DNA of 64,000 nucleotides from Delftia tsuruhatensis (GCF_903815225.1 NZ_LR813084.1:1840501-1904500); one strand, 5' to 3'. Positions 24,629-34,774 are shown, numbered from the stretch's first letter. A program made the numbers and translations. Notes: generated by a model from the letters alone, not told the origin.

Positions 24629-25666
24629 TCAGTGGCTGCCGCCGTGGCGCGCAGCGCCCATGCGGCAGGCGATCAGAAAGGCCTGCCAGGTGGCTTCGGC
24701 GCTGGCCTTGCCCTGGCCCGCGATGTCATAGGCCGTGCCGTGGGCCGGCGTGGTGATGGGGACCGGCAGCCCGCCCTGCACGGTCACGCCGCGTGAAAAG
24801 CCCAGCAGCTTGATCGCGATCTGGCCCTGGTCGTGGTACATGGTCACGATGGCCTGGTACGCGCCGTCGCGGGCCTTCAGGAAGATGGTGTCGGCCGGGA
24901 AGGGGCCGTGGAACGGATCGGGCGTGGGCCAGTCGCGGGCCTGCAGCGCCTGCACGGCGGGCGCGATGATGTCGATCTCCTCGCGCCCGCAGGTGCCGCC
25001 GTCGCCGTTGTGGGGGTTCAAGCCCGCGACCGCCACGCGGGGGGCGTGCACGCCGCTGTCCAGCAGGGCGCGGTAGATCAGCTCGGCCGCCTGGGTGATG
25101 CGCTCCACGCTCAGATGGCCGGCCACGTCCCTGAGCGGCACATGCGAGGAGATGCGCGCCGTCCACAGATCGCCCAGCGTGTTGAACTCGCAGAAATGGC
25201 CGGTCACGCCCAGGGTTTCGGCGAAGTGGTGCAGCTCGTCCTCGTGGCGCAGGCCGCCCAGCTTCATGGCCTGCTTGTTCAGCGGGGCAAAGCAGATGGC
25301 GTCGATCGCGCCGGCTTGGGCTGCGGCCATGCACAGGTCCAGCACCTGCAGCACGGAGCGGCCGCCCGGGGCACCGGCCTGGCCCTGGTGCACGGCTTCG
25401 GGCGCCACGGTGTCCACGGCAATGAAGGCGGGGCGCGCGGTGTCGGTGCGGCTGCGCACACCGGCCAGGCGGTTGATGGTCTCGGTCTGCACCTGCAGGC
25501 CGGCAATGCGCTGGCCCTGCTGCCACAGCCAGCGGTCGCCCACGAGAACGATGTTGGCGTGCTGCGTGGCCTCGGGCCGGGCCAGCAGGCGGGCGATGAG
25601 TTCGGCGCCGATGCCGGCGGGGTCGCCCAGGGTCAGGGCGACGACGGGAAGTTCGCTTGCGGGCAT
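24629..25666 (-). CDS. PdxA2-like 4-phospho-hydroxyacid dehydrogenase
   Basis: A 345-residue NAD-dependent oxidative decarboxylase of the PdxA family. The start is MPASELPVVALTLGDPAGIG. Metal-binding histidines lie in ISSHVPL, MYHDQGQ and AHGTAYDIAG. Classical PdxA acts in vitamin B6 synthesis, but copies within transporter operons are usually PdxA2, which oxidises 4-phospho-D-threonate or erythronate in sugar-acid catabolism. That role usually needs a DUF1537 kinase, and none is present here, so the substrate remains open. The start at 25666 is chosen because 98 extra upstream residues would overlap the tctC-like gene. Confidence 0.85.
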   Translation of the reverse strand: MPASELPVVALTLGDPAGIGAELIARLLARPEATQHANIVLVGDRWLWQQGQRIAGLQVQTETINRLAGVRSRTDTARPAFIAVDTVAPEAVHQGQAGAPGGRSVLQVLDLCMAAAQAGAIDAICFAPLNKQAMKLGGLRHEDELHHFAETLGVTGHFCEFNTLGDLWTARISSHVPLRDVAGHLSVERITQAAELIYRALLDSGVHAPRVAVAGLNPHNGDGGTCGREEIDIIAPAVQALQARDWPTPDPFHGPFPADTIFLKARDGAYQAIVTMYHDQGQIAIKLLGFSRGVTVQGGLPVPITTPAHGTAYDIAGQGKASAEATWQAFLIACRMGAARHGGSH

Positions 25667-25673
25667 GGCGGGC

Positions 25674-26636
25674 TCAATCGATCTTGATATTGTTTTTGCG
25701 GATGATGTCGCCGAAGCGCTGGTACTCGGCGTTGTGGAAGGCGATGAACTCGGCCTGTCCCATGGGCTGCAGCTCGGCGCCCACGGCCTGCAGGCGCGTG
25801 CGCGTCTCGGGCAGGGCCAGCACCTTGTTGACCTCGTCGTGTACCCGGGCCTGCACGGCCTTGGGCGTGGCGGCGGGCATGTAGACGCCGTACCAGGCAC
25901 CGATCTCCACGCCGGGCACGCCGGCCTCGGCCAGCGTCGGCACCTGGGGCAGCTGGGCATTGCGGGCGGGCGAGGTCACGCCCAGGGCACGCAGCTTGCC
26001 GGCCTTGATCTGGCCCATCACCGAAGGCATGGTGTCGAAGCTCATCTGCACCTGGCCGCCGACCAGGTCCGCCAGGGCGGCGGCGCTGCCCTTGTAGGGC
26101 ACATGGGTGATGTCCACGCCGGCGGCGTCCTTGAACAGCTCGGCCGCGATGTGCTGGGTGCTGCCGGTGCCGCTGCTGGCGAAGTGGAGCTTTCCCGGCT
26201 CCTTTTTCGCCAGGCCCACCAGGGCCTGGACCGAGGGCGCCGGCAGGCCGCTGCCCACCACCAGCACGTTGGCCACCGTGGCCACGAAGGCCACGGGCAC
26301 GAGGTCGCGGTTGCTGTCGTAGCCCAGCTTGAGCAGGTGGGGCGCGATGGCATGGGCCGTGACCACGCCCATGACCATGCTGTGGCCGTCGATGGACCTG
26401 GCCACCAGGTCCACGGCCAGCGTGTTGGAGGCGCCGGGCCGGTTCTCGACGACCACGGGCTGACCGAGCAGGGGCGCGAGGCGGTCGGCCACGGCCCGTG
26501 CCATGGCGTCGGTGCCGCCGCCCGGAGCCGATCCCACCAGCATGCGCACCGGGCGCGTGGGCCATTCGGGCGGGGATTGCGCGAGGGCGAGGCCGGGCAG
26601 CAGGGTGGCTGCGGCCAGCAGGGTGCGGCGTTGCAT
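25674..26636 (-). CDS. Bug/TctC-family periplasmic substrate-binding protein
   Basis: A 320-residue exported binding protein. It has a signal peptide (MQRRTLLAAATLLPGLALAQ), then WPTRPVRMLVGSAPGGGTDAMAR, the Bug ligand-loop signature, FASSGTGSTQHIAAELF and HVPYKGSAAALADLVGG. Such proteins normally serve tripartite tricarboxylate transporters (TctAB), but none is encoded here; an unpaired Bug protein may act with a distant permease or as a sensor. First gene of the operon, divergent from the LysR gene with a LysR box between them. Confidence 0.92.
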   Translation of the reverse strand: MQRRTLLAAATLLPGLALAQSPPEWPTRPVRMLVGSAPGGGTDAMARAVADRLAPLLGQPVVVENRPGASNTLAVDLVARSIDGHSMVMGVVTAHAIAPHLLKLGYDSNRDLVPVAFVATVANVLVVGSGLPAPSVQALVGLAKKEPGKLHFASSGTGSTQHIAAELFKDAAGVDITHVPYKGSAAALADLVGGQVQMSFDTMPSVMGQIKAGKLRALGVTSPARNAQLPQVPTLAEAGVPGVEIGAWYGVYMPAATPKAVQARVHDEVNKVLALPETRTRLQAVGAELQPMGQAEFIAFHNAEYQRFGDIIRKNNIKID

Positions 26637-26713
26637 GGCTTGTCTCCGGTGCTTTTGTCGTGGGCCCATGCTAGGCATGGTCATTGATTGCCGTAAACTG
26701 AAAGTTGCTGATG

Positions 26714-26738
26714 AATTGATAACTCAGGGAAATCAATT
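26714..26738. promoter_or_regulatory. LysR-type box (perfect 7-bp dyad, T-N11-A)
   Basis: AATTGAT and ATCAATT flank an 11-base spacer, giving an exact T-N11-A centre, between the divergent tctC-like operon (start 26636) and the lysR gene (start 26754). It lies 16 bases before the lysR start, where autorepression would be expected. A further ATTGATT half-site is at 26683-26689, nearer the operon promoter. Confidence 0.75.
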
Positions 26739-26753
26739 TCCAGGAACTTTCCT

Positions 26754-27689
26754 ATGGGCTCCATCGACCGCAAGGACGGCACGCCGCAACTGCTCAACCG
26801 CCTGCGCATGCGCCAGGTGGCCCTGATGCTGGCCATCGACGAGGAGGGCACGCTGCGCGGCGCGGCCGGCCAGATGGGTCTGAGCCAGCCGGCGGCCACC
26901 AAGATGCTGCACGAGCTGGAGAGCGCGCTGGGCCTGCCCTTGTTCGAGCGCGTGGGCCGGGGCTTGCGATCGACGCAGGCTGGCGAGCGCGTGACCGGCT
27001 ATTTCCGCCATCTGCGTGGCGGGATGGAATCACTGAACCGTGAGTTGCAGGAGCTGCGTGCAGGCAGTGCCGGGCGGCTGGCCGTGGGCAGCATCATGGC
27101 GGCCTCGCCGGGGCGTTTGACCCAGGCGCTGCTGGCGCTCAGGCGGCAGTGGCCGCTGCTGGCCATCGAGGTGGCCGTGGACACCAGCGACCGCCTGCTG
27201 GCCCAACTGGCCGAAGGCGTGCTCGAGGTGGTGATCGGCCGGCCCCTGGCGCAGGGCGATGGGGCCCATCTGTTCCATCCCGTCGACGACGAGGCCCTGT
27301 CCGTCATCGCGGCCAGGGATCACCCGCTGGCCCGGGCCCGCAGCGTCCCGTTTGCCGCGCTGCAGGACCATGGCTGGGTGCTGCAGCCGCCAGGCAGCCC
27401 CATGCGCAGCCTGATCGACCAGGAGTTCCAGGCCCATGGCCTGCCACTGCCGCGCGGTTTGATCGAGACCGGATCCATGCTCACCACCATGAACCTGGTG
27501 CGCAACTCGGACCTGGTGGCCGTGGTTCCCGAAGCGGTGGCGCGGGACCATGCGCAGCACGGCATGGTGCGCATCCTGCCCTGCCGGCTGCGCCGCAGCC
27601 TGCAGGCCTACGGCAGCCTGGTGCGCCGCGACCGGCCACTGAGCGCGCCGGCAGCCCAGTTCCTGGCGCTGCTGCATGGCGGGCCCTAA
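26754..27689 (+). CDS. LysR-family regulator of the divergent TRAP/dehydratase operon
   Basis: A 311-residue LysR-type regulator. The N-terminal winged HTH (LRMRQVALMLAIDEEGTLRGAAGQMGLSQPAATKMLHELESALG) is followed by LFERVGRGLRSTQAGE and a periplasmic-binding-like effector domain (GRLAVGSIMAASPGRLTQALLALRR). It is divergent from the operon 20320-26636 with a LysR box between, so it very probably controls that operon in response to a pathway acid. It converges on the next LysR gene with overlapping stop codons (27686-27689). Confidence 0.93.
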   Translation: MGSIDRKDGTPQLLNRLRMRQVALMLAIDEEGTLRGAAGQMGLSQPAATKMLHELESALGLPLFERVGRGLRSTQAGERVTGYFRHLRGGMESLNRELQELRAGSAGRLAVGSIMAASPGRLTQALLALRRQWPLLAIEVAVDTSDRLLAQLAEGVLEVVIGRPLAQGDGAHLFHPVDDEALSVIAARDHPLARARSVPFAALQDHGWVLQPPGSPMRSLIDQEFQAHGLPLPRGLIETGSMLTTMNLVRNSDLVAVVPEAVARDHAQHGMVRILPCRLRRSLQAYGSLVRRDRPLSAPAAQFLALLHGGP

Positions 27690-28615
27690 CCGATGTAGCG
27701 CACCAGGCCCGGGCTGGTGCGCCGGCAATAGCTCTTGCAGACGCGGCGCAGCACCTGTGCGGCCTCGGTGACGCCGGGCGAGGGGTTCTTGGGGTACCAG
27801 GCGGTGATGCGAAAGGACGGCGGCGTGGGCAGGTCCAGTTCGACCAGTTCGCCGCTTTCCAGCTGCGGGGCCACCAGCATGCCGTGCATGATGGCCACGC
27901 CCAGCCCTTCGCGCACCAGAGAGACCAGGGCCGCCAGCGAGGGGGAACCCGTGATGCGCAGGTCGCTGGAGGCCAGGCCGTTCTGCGCGGCCAGGTGCTG
28001 GGCCATGGCCACGGCCTGCTCATAGGGCACGGTGCCGCGCATCTGCGTGAGCAACTGCTTGCCCAGTACCTTGTGCAGGCCGTCCTTCCGGGGGACCAGG
28101 CCGCGCCGGGCGATCCAGTGCACGGGCACTTCGAGCAGGCTTTCGACCACGGCGAACTGCGGATCGACGCTGCTTTCCGTGCGCACGATGAGGTCCAGCT
28201 CGCGCCGCATCATCTGTTCGGACAGGTGGGTGCTCAGGTCCACCGTCAGGTCCAGCTCGACATGGGGCAGGCTGGTGCCCATGGCCTTGACGAATTCGGG
28301 CAGCACGGTGTGCACCGCCGTCTCCAGCACGCCCACGCGGATGCGGCAGCCCGGGGCCGCGCCCGATCGGGCGGCGCGCTCCAGCGTGCGCGTGGCCTCG
28401 ATGACGGCCTCCGCGTGGCGCAGCAGCCGGGCACCGTCTTCGGTGATCTGCAAGGCCTTGCGGTCCCAGTGGAACAGGGTCACGCCCAGGTCGGATTCGA
28501 GGCCCCGGATGCGCATGGAGACGGCGCCGGGGCTGGCATGGACAAGTTCGGCCACGCGGCGCACGCTGCCGATGCGCGCCAGCAGCACGAAGGTCTCCAG
28601 GAAGCGGGTGTTCAT
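27686..28615 (-). CDS. LysR-family regulator, probably of D-glutamate/5-oxoproline genes
   Basis: A 309-residue LysR-type regulator starting [40 protein letters not shown], then the usual substrate domain ([19 protein letters not shown]). A longer reading to 28729 is rejected since it overlaps the divergent gene's start region. The 112-base gap to the divergent DUF1445 gene contains CTGTTCAGTTTTTGTGA, a motif repeated before the 5-oxoprolinase gene, which suggests that it controls both. Confidence 0.92.
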   Translation of the reverse strand: MNTRFLETFVLLARIGSVRRVAELVHASPGAVSMRIRGLESDLGVTLFHWDRKALQITEDGARLLRHAEAVIEATRTLERAARSGAAPGCRIRVGVLETAVHTVLPEFVKAMGTSLPHVELDLTVDLSTHLSEQMMRRELDLIVRTESSVDPQFAVVESLLEVPVHWIARRGLVPRKDGLHKVLGKQLLTQMRGTVPYEQAVAMAQHLAAQNGLASSDLRITGSPSLAALVSLVREGLGVAIMHGMLVAPQLESGELVELDLPTPPSFRITAWYPKNPSPGVTEAAQVLRRVCKSYCRRTSPGLVRYIG

Positions 28616-28625
28616 GGGGCGGTGG

Positions 28626-28642
28626 CTGTTCAGTTTTTGTGA
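28626..28642. promoter_or_regulatory. Putative regulator site, copy 1 of shared CTGTTCAGTTTT motif
   Basis: CTGTTCAGTTTTTGTGA lies 11 bases before the start of the LysR gene in the divergent intergenic region. Its first twelve bases are identical to the left part of the dyad at 29586-29606. It is likely a site for this LysR protein, with a weaker right half. Confidence 0.5.
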
Positions 28643-28727
28643 GGGAGGGTGCGCACAATTCCTGAATGGACCGGCGGCCTGCTGCTTTTTACATTGGCAG
28701 GCATCCCCATTCAATAGAGGCTCTCCC

Positions 28728-29510
28728 ATGACGCATTGGACCCATCCGACCGAATTCCGCCAGCAGGTGCGCAGCGGCCGCTTTCGCGGGCAGACCGCCG
28801 GGCAGTGCCCTGGCTACACCCAGGGCAATCTGGCCATCGTGCCGCGCGAATGCAGCGAGGAGTTCCTGCGCTTCGCGCGCCTCAATCCCAAGTCCTGCCC
28901 GGTGATCGGCGTGACAGAGCCCGGCAGCAGCCGTGTGCCCGAGCTGGGCGATGTCGATCTGGTGACCGACCTGCCGGCCTACTGGATATTGCGCGACGGC
29001 CAGCCTCCCGAGCAGGTGCATGACCTGTCCGGGCTCTGGCGCGATGATCTGGTGGGCTTCGTCATCGGTTGCTCCTACTCCTTCGAAGACGCGCTGCGCG
29101 AAGCGGGCGTGCCCGTGCGCCACATCGACGAAGGCCGGGGCGCGCCCATGTTCATCACCAGCATGGCCAACGGACGGGCCGGCCGTTTCGGCGGCCACAT
29201 GGTGGTGAGCATGCGGCCCATGACGGCGGCCCAGGCCATCCGCGCCATCCAGGTGACTTCGCGCTTTCCCAGCGTGCATGGCGCGCCGGTGCATCTGGGC
29301 GACCCCGCGCAGATCGGCATCGCCGATATCGAACGCCCGGACTTCGGCGAACCCATGGCGCTGCGGCCCGGCGAGATCCCGGTGTTCTGGGCCTGTGGCG
29401 TGACGCCCCAGCAGGCCATCCGTTCGGCGGCGCTGCCGTTTGCCATCACCCATGCGCCGGGCCACATGCTGGTGACCGACCTGCGCAACAGCCACCTGGC
29501 CGCTTTCTGA
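28728..29510 (+). CDS. DUF1445 family protein, putative D-glutamate cyclase
   Basis: A 260-residue cytosolic protein of the DUF1445/PF07286 family, often called putative hydro-lyase. Characteristic text: [19 protein letters not shown] near the start, [13 protein letters not shown], GPxV-like region with [12 protein letters not shown], and [12 protein letters not shown] with [12 protein letters not shown] at the end. The vertebrate member (DGLUCY) cyclises D-glutamate to 5-oxo-D-proline. The downstream fused 5-oxoprolinase makes the same substrate plausible here. The ATG at 28728 has AGAGG 8 bases upstream. A rho-independent terminator follows the stop. Confidence 0.85.
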   Translation: MTHWTHPTEFRQQVRSGRFRGQTAGQCPGYTQGNLAIVPRECSEEFLRFARLNPKSCPVIGVTEPGSSRVPELGDVDLVTDLPAYWILRDGQPPEQVHDLSGLWRDDLVGFVIGCSYSFEDALREAGVPVRHIDEGRGAPMFITSMANGRAGRFGGHMVVSMRPMTAAQAIRAIQVTSRFPSVHGAPVHLGDPAQIGIADIERPDFGEPMALRPGEIPVFWACGVTPQQAIRSAALPFAITHAPGHMLVTDLRNSHLAAF

Positions 29511-29528
29511 GGCAGGCACGCGTCCCGC

Positions 29529-29553
29529 AAGGCCCGCTTCGGCGGGCCTTTTT
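29529..29553 (+). terminator. Rho-independent terminator after the DUF1445 gene
   Basis: A 7-bp stem GGCCCGC/GCGGGCC with a TTCG tetraloop is followed by five T, 20 bases after the stop codon. It separates the DUF1445 gene from the 5-oxoprolinase gene, so the latter needs its own promoter. Confidence 0.9.
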
Positions 29554-29585
29554 GCTGTGCGCAATCTGCGATGGAAGGCCCGTAT

Positions 29586-29606
29586 CTGTTCAGTTTTCAT
29601 GAACAG
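29586..29606. promoter_or_regulatory. Putative LysR-type operator, copy 2 of shared CTGTTCAGTTTT motif
   Basis: CTGTTCA and TGAACAG form a perfect 7-bp dyad with a 7-base spacer, which also contains a T-N11-A arrangement. It lies 140 bases before the 5-oxoprolinase start. The left part repeats the sequence at 28626 near the LysR gene. Confidence 0.6.
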
Positions 29607-29746
29607 GCAGGGCGAAAACTTCTCGATGGACTGGCTCCGGGCGCACTTTTAGATTCGATAGCCAGTGATGGAGCAGGGGCCGCGGACCCCGCTGCATTGC
29701 AAGGCCTTCCCCGATTTCCCATTCGAGACAAACGATTTCCTGCACC

Positions 29747-32700
29747 ATGCAACAAGCTTCCCCTTCCCCCGACAAGCGCTGGCAATTCTGGATAGACCGT
29801 GGCGGCACCTTCACCGATGTGGTGGGCAAGCGGCCGGACGGCAGTCTGGTCACGCACAAGCTGCTGTCCGAGAATCCCGAGCAGTACCGCGATGCGGCGG
29901 TGGCCGGCATCCGCCATCTGCTGGACCTCAAGCCCGGCGAGCCGGTCACCCCGGACCGGGTCGAGTGCGTGAAGATGGGCACTACGGTGGCCACCAATGC
30001 GCTGCTGGAGCGCAAGGGCGAGCCCACGCTGCTGGTGACTACGCAGGGTTTCCGCGATGCACTGCGCATCGCCTACCAGAATCGGCCGCGCCTGTTCGAC
30101 CGCCATATCCAGCTGCCCGAGCTGCTGTACCGCGAGGTGGTCGAGGCCCGGGAACGCATGGACGCCCAGGGCCGGATCGTGCAGGCGCTGGACCAGGCCC
30201 ACCTGCGGGATGCGCTGGCCGCCGCCCATGGACGCGGCCTGCGCAGCGTGGCCATCGTCTTCATGCACGGCTACCGCTACACCGAGCACGAGCAGGTGGC
30301 CGCGCGCATTGCCGCCGAAGCGGGCTTCACGCAGGTCAGCACTTCGCACGGGACCAGCCCGCTGATGAAGTTCGTGAGCCGGGGCGATACCACGGTGGTG
30401 GATGCCTATCTGTCGCCCATCCTGCGCCGCTATGTGCAGCAGGTGGCCGGCGAGATGCCGGGCGTGAAGCTGTTTTTCATGCAGTCCTCGGGCGGTCTGT
30501 CGGATGCCGCGCGCTTTCAGGGCAAGGATGCCATCCTGAGCGGGCCGGCCGGCGGCATCGTGGGCATGGCGCGCACGGCCGGCCTGGCCGGCCATGACAG
30601 GGTGATCGGTTTCGACATGGGCGGCACCTCCACCGATGTCAGCCACTACGCGGGCGCCTTCGAGCGCGAGTTCGAGACCCAGGTGGCGGGCGTGCGCATG
30701 CGCGCGCCCATGATGAGCATCCACACCGTGGCTGCGGGCGGCGGCTCGGTGCTGGCCTATGACGGCGCGCGCTTTCGCGTGGGACCGCAAAGCGCGGGGG
30801 CCAACCCCGGGCCGGTCAGCTACCGCCGTGGCGGCCCGCTGGCCGTGACCGACGCCAACGTGATGGTGGGCAAGATCCAGCCGCTGTATTTCCCCAGCGT
30901 CTTCGGCCCGGCCGCCAACGAGCGCCTGGACGCCGATGCGGTGCGCGCGCGCTTTGGCGAGCTGGCGCGGCAGACCGGGCGCCCGCCCGAGGAGGTGGCC
31001 GAGGGCTTCATCCGCATCGCCGTGCAGCAGATGGCCAATGCCATCAAGAAGATCAGCGTGGCGCGCGGCTATGACGTGACGCGCTACACGCTGCAGTGCT
31101 TTGGCGGCGCAGGCGGCCAGCATGCCTGCCTGGTGGCCGATGCGCTGGGCATGTCGCGCGTGTTCGTGCATCCGCTGGCCGGCGTGCTCAGCGCCTATGG
31201 CATGGGTCTGGCGGACCAGACGGTGATTCGTGAACAGGCGATGGAGGTGGCGCTGTCTGTTGCGGCCTTGCCGCTGATCGCGGAATCGCTGGATTCGCTG
31301 GGTGACGCTGCCAAGGCAGAGCTTGAGCGCCAGCAGGTAGGTGCCGGCCCCGTGCAGGTACATCACAACGTGCATGTGCGCTATGAGGGCACGGATTCCG
31401 CCCTGGCCGTGCCTTTCGGCGGACTGGACGACATTCGGTCGGCCTTCGAGTCGGCCTATCGCCAGCGGTTCGCCTTCCTGATGGCGGGCAAGGGCCTGGT
31501 GGTGGAAGCCGTTTCCGTCGAAGCCGTGATTGCGGGCGATGCGCCCAGCGAGCCGGTGCTGCAGGAACATCCGCCGCGCGAGCATCCGCGCCGCGAAACC
31601 GTGCGCATGTACTCCGACGGTGCCTGGCATGACGCGGCCCTGGTGGTGCGCGAGGACCTGCGGCCCGGCGACGCCATCCCAGGCCCGGCCATCATCGCCG
31701 AGCGCAATGCCACCACGGTGGTCGAGCCCGGCTGGCTGGCGCGGCTCACGGCGCTGGACCATCTGGTGCTGGACCGCGTGGTCGCGCGCAAGGTCGAGTA
31801 CGCGGCCGGCACCTCGGTGGATCCGGTGCTGCTGGAGGTCTTCAACAACCTGTTCATGAACATCGCCGAGCAGATGGGCCTGCAGCTGCAGAACACGGCC
31901 TACTCGGTGAACATCAAGGAGCGGCTGGACTTCAGCTGCGCACTGTTCGATGCCGAGGGCCACCTCATCGCCAACGCGCCGCACATGCCGGTGCACCTGG
32001 GCTCCATGGGCGAGAGCATCCAGACGGTGATCCGCAGGAACGCCGGGCGCATGGCGCAGGGCGATGTCTATGTGCTCAACGATCCCTACCAGGGCGGCAC
32101 CCATCTGCCCGACATCACGGTCATCACGCCCGTGTACGTGGCCGACGAGGCGTCACCCACCTTCTACGTTGGCAGCCGGGGCCACCATGCCGACGTGGGC
32201 GGCATCACGCCCGGCTCCATGCCGCCGTTTTCCACGCGCATCGAGGAAGAGGGCGTGCAGATCGACAACTTCAAGCTGGTCGACCGCGGTGTGCTGCGCG
32301 AGCGCGAGATGGTCGAGTTGCTGCAAAGCGGCGCATACCCCAGCCGCAATCCGCAGCAGAATCTGGCCGACCTGAAGGCCCAGATCGCGGCCAACGAAAA
32401 GGGTGCGCAGGAACTGCGCAAGATGGTGGCGCAGTTCGGCCTGCCCGTGGTGCAGGCCTATATGGGCCATGTGCAGGACAATGCCGAGGAGTCGGTGCGC
32501 CGCGTGATCACGCGGCTCAAGGACGGGCAGTTCACCCTGCCCCTGGACAACGGCGCGCGGATCCGCGTGGCCGTGACCGTGGATGCGGCGGACCGCAGCG
32601 CGGTCATCGATTTCTCGGGCACCAGCGAGCAGCAGACCCACAACTTCAATGCGCCGCGCGCCGTCTGCATGGCCGCCGTGCTGTATGTGTTCCGCACCCT

Positions 32701-33379
32701 GGTGGACGATGACATTCCGCTGAACGCGGGCTGCCTGAAGCCGCTCAAGGTCATCATCCCCCAGGGCTCCATGCTCAACCCGGACCCGCCGGCCTCGGTG
32801 GTGGCCGGCAACGTCGAGACATCCACCTGCATCACCAATGCGCTGTTCGGCGCGCTGGGCGTGATGGCGGGCAGCCAGCCCACCATGAACAACTTCACCT
32901 TCGGCAATGCGCGCCACCAGTACTACGAAACCATCGCGGGCGGCAGCGGCGCGGGCGTGGTACTGGATGCACAGGGCCGGGCGGAGCGGGGCTTCGACGG
33001 CACCAGCGTGGTCCAGACGCACATGACCAATTCGCGCCTGACCGATCCCGAGGTGCTGGAGTTCCGCTTTCCCGTGCGACTGGACAGCTATGAGATCCGG
33101 GCAGGCTCGGGTGGCGCCGGGCGCTGGCGTGGCGGCGATGGCGGCGTGCGGCGCGTGCGCTTCCTGGAGCCGATGACGGCCAGCATCCTGTCCAACGGCC
33201 GCCTGAATCCGGCCTTTGGCATGGCCGGGGGCGCGCCGGGACAGCCCGGCACCAACCGCGTGCTGCGCGCCGATGGCCAGGTGCTGGATCTGGCGCACAT
33301 CGGCGCCGTGCAGATGCAGCCCGGCGATGTGTTCGAAGTCTCCACCCCGGGTGGTGGCGGCTACGGGGCGGCTCCATAG
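29747..33379 (+). CDS. 5-oxoprolinase/hydantoinase, fused HyuA-HyuB type
   Basis: A 1210-residue ATP-dependent amidohydrolase that joins both subunits of the bacterial hydantoinase/oxoprolinase family. The HyuA half (1-690) starts [14 protein letters not shown] and carries the ASKHA ATPase elements [12 protein letters not shown] and [12 protein letters not shown]; the HyuB half (about 695-1210) contains [41 protein letters not shown] and TPGGGGYG at the end. The family opens 5-oxoproline (to glutamate) or hydantoins at the cost of ATP. Adjacent D-glutamate-cyclase-like and MFS genes favour 5-oxoproline. The ATG at 29747 is followed directly by the conserved N-terminus. Confidence 0.93.
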   Translation: MQQASPSPDKRWQFWIDRGGTFTDVVGKRPDGSLVTHKLLSENPEQYRDAAVAGIRHLLDLKPGEPVTPDRVECVKMGTTVATNALLERKGEPTLLVTTQGFRDALRIAYQNRPRLFDRHIQLPELLYREVVEARERMDAQGRIVQALDQAHLRDALAAAHGRGLRSVAIVFMHGYRYTEHEQVAARIAAEAGFTQVSTSHGTSPLMKFVSRGDTTVVDAYLSPILRRYVQQVAGEMPGVKLFFMQSSGGLSDAARFQGKDAILSGPAGGIVGMARTAGLAGHDRVIGFDMGGTSTDVSHYAGAFEREFETQVAGVRMRAPMMSIHTVAAGGGSVLAYDGARFRVGPQSAGANPGPVSYRRGGPLAVTDANVMVGKIQPLYFPSVFGPAANERLDADAVRARFGELARQTGRPPEEVAEGFIRIAVQQMANAIKKISVARGYDVTRYTLQCFGGAGGQHACLVADALGMSRVFVHPLAGVLSAYGMGLADQTVIREQAMEVALSVAALPLIAESLDSLGDAAKAELERQQVGAGPVQVHHNVHVRYEGTDSALAVPFGGLDDIRSAFESAYRQRFAFLMAGKGLVVEAVSVEAVIAGDAPSEPVLQEHPPREHPRRETVRMYSDGAWHDAALVVREDLRPGDAIPGPAIIAERNATTVVEPGWLARLTALDHLVLDRVVARKVEYAAGTSVDPVLLEVFNNLFMNIAEQMGLQLQNTAYSVNIKERLDFSCALFDAEGHLIANAPHMPVHLGSMGESIQTVIRRNAGRMAQGDVYVLNDPYQGGTHLPDITVITPVYVADEASPTFYVGSRGHHADVGGITPGSMPPFSTRIEEEGVQIDNFKLVDRGVLREREMVELLQSGAYPSRNPQQNLADLKAQIAANEKGAQELRKMVAQFGLPVVQAYMGHVQDNAEESVRRVITRLKDGQFTLPLDNGARIRVAVTVDAADRSAVIDFSGTSEQQTHNFNAPRAVCMAAVLYVFRTLVDDDIPLNAGCLKPLKVIIPQGSMLNPDPPASVVAGNVETSTCITNALFGALGVMAGSQPTMNNFTFGNARHQYYETIAGGSGAGVVLDAQGRAERGFDGTSVVQTHMTNSRLTDPEVLEFRFPVRLDSYEIRAGSGGAGRWRGGDGGVRRVRFLEPMTASILSNGRLNPAFGMAGGAPGQPGTNRVLRADGQVLDLAHIGAVQMQPGDVFEVSTPGGGGYGAAP

Positions 33380-33484
33380 CCCGCGACCCGGAGAAAAGAC
33401 CGGGCCCCGGGACAGGGGTCTGGTGCATGCGACGAGATAGCCACGACGATGCTTCGGAGCACCGAAGCGCAAGGAGACATTCGG

Positions 33485-34774
33485 ATGACACGTCCTGACG
33501 ACACCGCGGCCCTGGCCGCCGATACGCCCCGGGGCCACTGGCTGGGCCAGCTCGATGGCAAGGAAAAACGCGCGCTGGGGGCCTCGTTCGGCGGCTATGC
33601 CGTCGATGCCTTCGACTACTACACGCTGCCCCTGGTCACCCCCATCCTGCTGGCGCTGTGGGGCATGAGCAAGACCGAGGTCGGGCTGATAGGCACCTCG
33701 ACCCTGGTGGCCTCGGCCCTGGGCGGCTGGCTGGCCGGCATCCTGGCGGACCGCTACGGCCGTGTGCGCGTGCTGCAGTGGACGATCGCGGTGTTCGCCC
33801 TCTTCACCTTCGCCTGCGGCCTGGCGCAGACGCCGGGCCAGCTGCTGGTGGCGCGCACCTTGCAGGGCCTGGGCTTTGGCGGCGAATGGGCCGTGGGTTC
33901 GGTGCTGATCGCGGAGACCATCAGGCCGGCCTTCCGGGGCAAGGCCGTGGGGCTGGTGCAAAGCAGCTGGGCCATAGGCTGGGGCGCGGCCGTGCTGGTG
34001 TCCATGGCCCTGTTCTCGCTGCTGCCGCCCGAGATCGCCTGGCGCGCGATGTTCCTGCTGGGCCTGCTGCCGGCGCTGCTGATCCTGTTCATCCGCCGTT
34101 CCGTCAAGGATCCCGAGGTCTATCTGAAGACCCGCGCCGCCGTGGGCCGGGGCGAGCGCAGCGGGCACTTCCTGGACATCTTCAAGGGCGGCATGCTCAA
34201 GACCACCCTGCTCGCCAGCCTGATGTTCACGGGCATGCAGGGCGGCTACTACGCCATCGCCGTGTGGCTGCCCACCTTCCTGAAGAACGAGCGCCACCTG
34301 ACCGTGCTGGGCTCGGGCGGCTACCAGTTCATGTTCATCGCCGGGGCCTTCGCGGGCTACCTGTGCGGTGCCTACGCTTCCGACCGGCTGGGCCGGCGCC
34401 TGGCCTTCGTGCTGTTCGCCGTCGGCGCCGGCAGCCTGGCCTACGCCTATACGCTGCTGCCCATCACCGATGCCTGGATGCTGGTGCTGGGCTTTCCGCT
34501 GGGCTTCTTCATGTCGGGCATCTTCAGCGGCGCGGGGGCCTTCCTGGCCGAGCTGTTTCCCAATGAACTGCGCGGCTCGGGCCAGGGCTTTTGCTACAAC
34601 TTCGGCCGGGGCATAGGTGCGACCTTCCCGGCGCTGGTGGGGGTGTTCAGCGACCGGCTGGGCCTGTCGCTGGGCACGGCCATCGGCCTCTGCGCCACGG
34701 CCGGCTACGCGATGGTGGTGCTGTTCGCCATGTGCCTGCCCGAGACGCGGGGGCGGGACCTGGCGGCGCAGTGA
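33485..34774 (+). CDS. MFS transporter (metabolite:H+ symporter type)
   Basis: A 429-residue twelve-helix permease. Helix 1-2 text FGGYAVDAFDYYTLPLVTP, the loop 2-3 motif GWLAGILADRYGRVRV and the loop 4-5 GLGFGGEWAVGSVLIAE match the sialate/aromatic-acid/shikimate symporter group. AAGGAGA lies 8-14 bases before the ATG at 33485. It follows the 5-oxoprolinase gene by about 100 bases on the same strand and probably imports the substrate of that pathway; the actual substrate is not known. Confidence 0.9.
   Translation: MTRPDDTAALAADTPRGHWLGQLDGKEKRALGASFGGYAVDAFDYYTLPLVTPILLALWGMSKTEVGLIGTSTLVASALGGWLAGILADRYGRVRVLQWTIAVFALFTFACGLAQTPGQLLVARTLQGLGFGGEWAVGSVLIAETIRPAFRGKAVGLVQSSWAIGWGAAVLVSMALFSLLPPEIAWRAMFLLGLLPALLILFIRRSVKDPEVYLKTRAAVGRGERSGHFLDIFKGGMLKTTLLASLMFTGMQGGYYAIAVWLPTFLKNERHLTVLGSGGYQFMFIAGAFAGYLCGAYASDRLGRRLAFVLFAVGAGSLAYAYTLLPITDAWMLVLGFPLGFFMSGIFSGAGAFLAELFPNELRGSGQGFCYNFGRGIGATFPALVGVFSDRLGLSLGTAIGLCATAGYAMVVLFAMCLPETRGRDLAAQ

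Noticed and set aside
24629-25666. Assignment as the biosynthetic pdxA of vitamin B6 synthesis
   Set aside because: The gene sits in a transporter/dehydratase operon, away from surA or ksgA, which favours the catabolic PdxA2 type.
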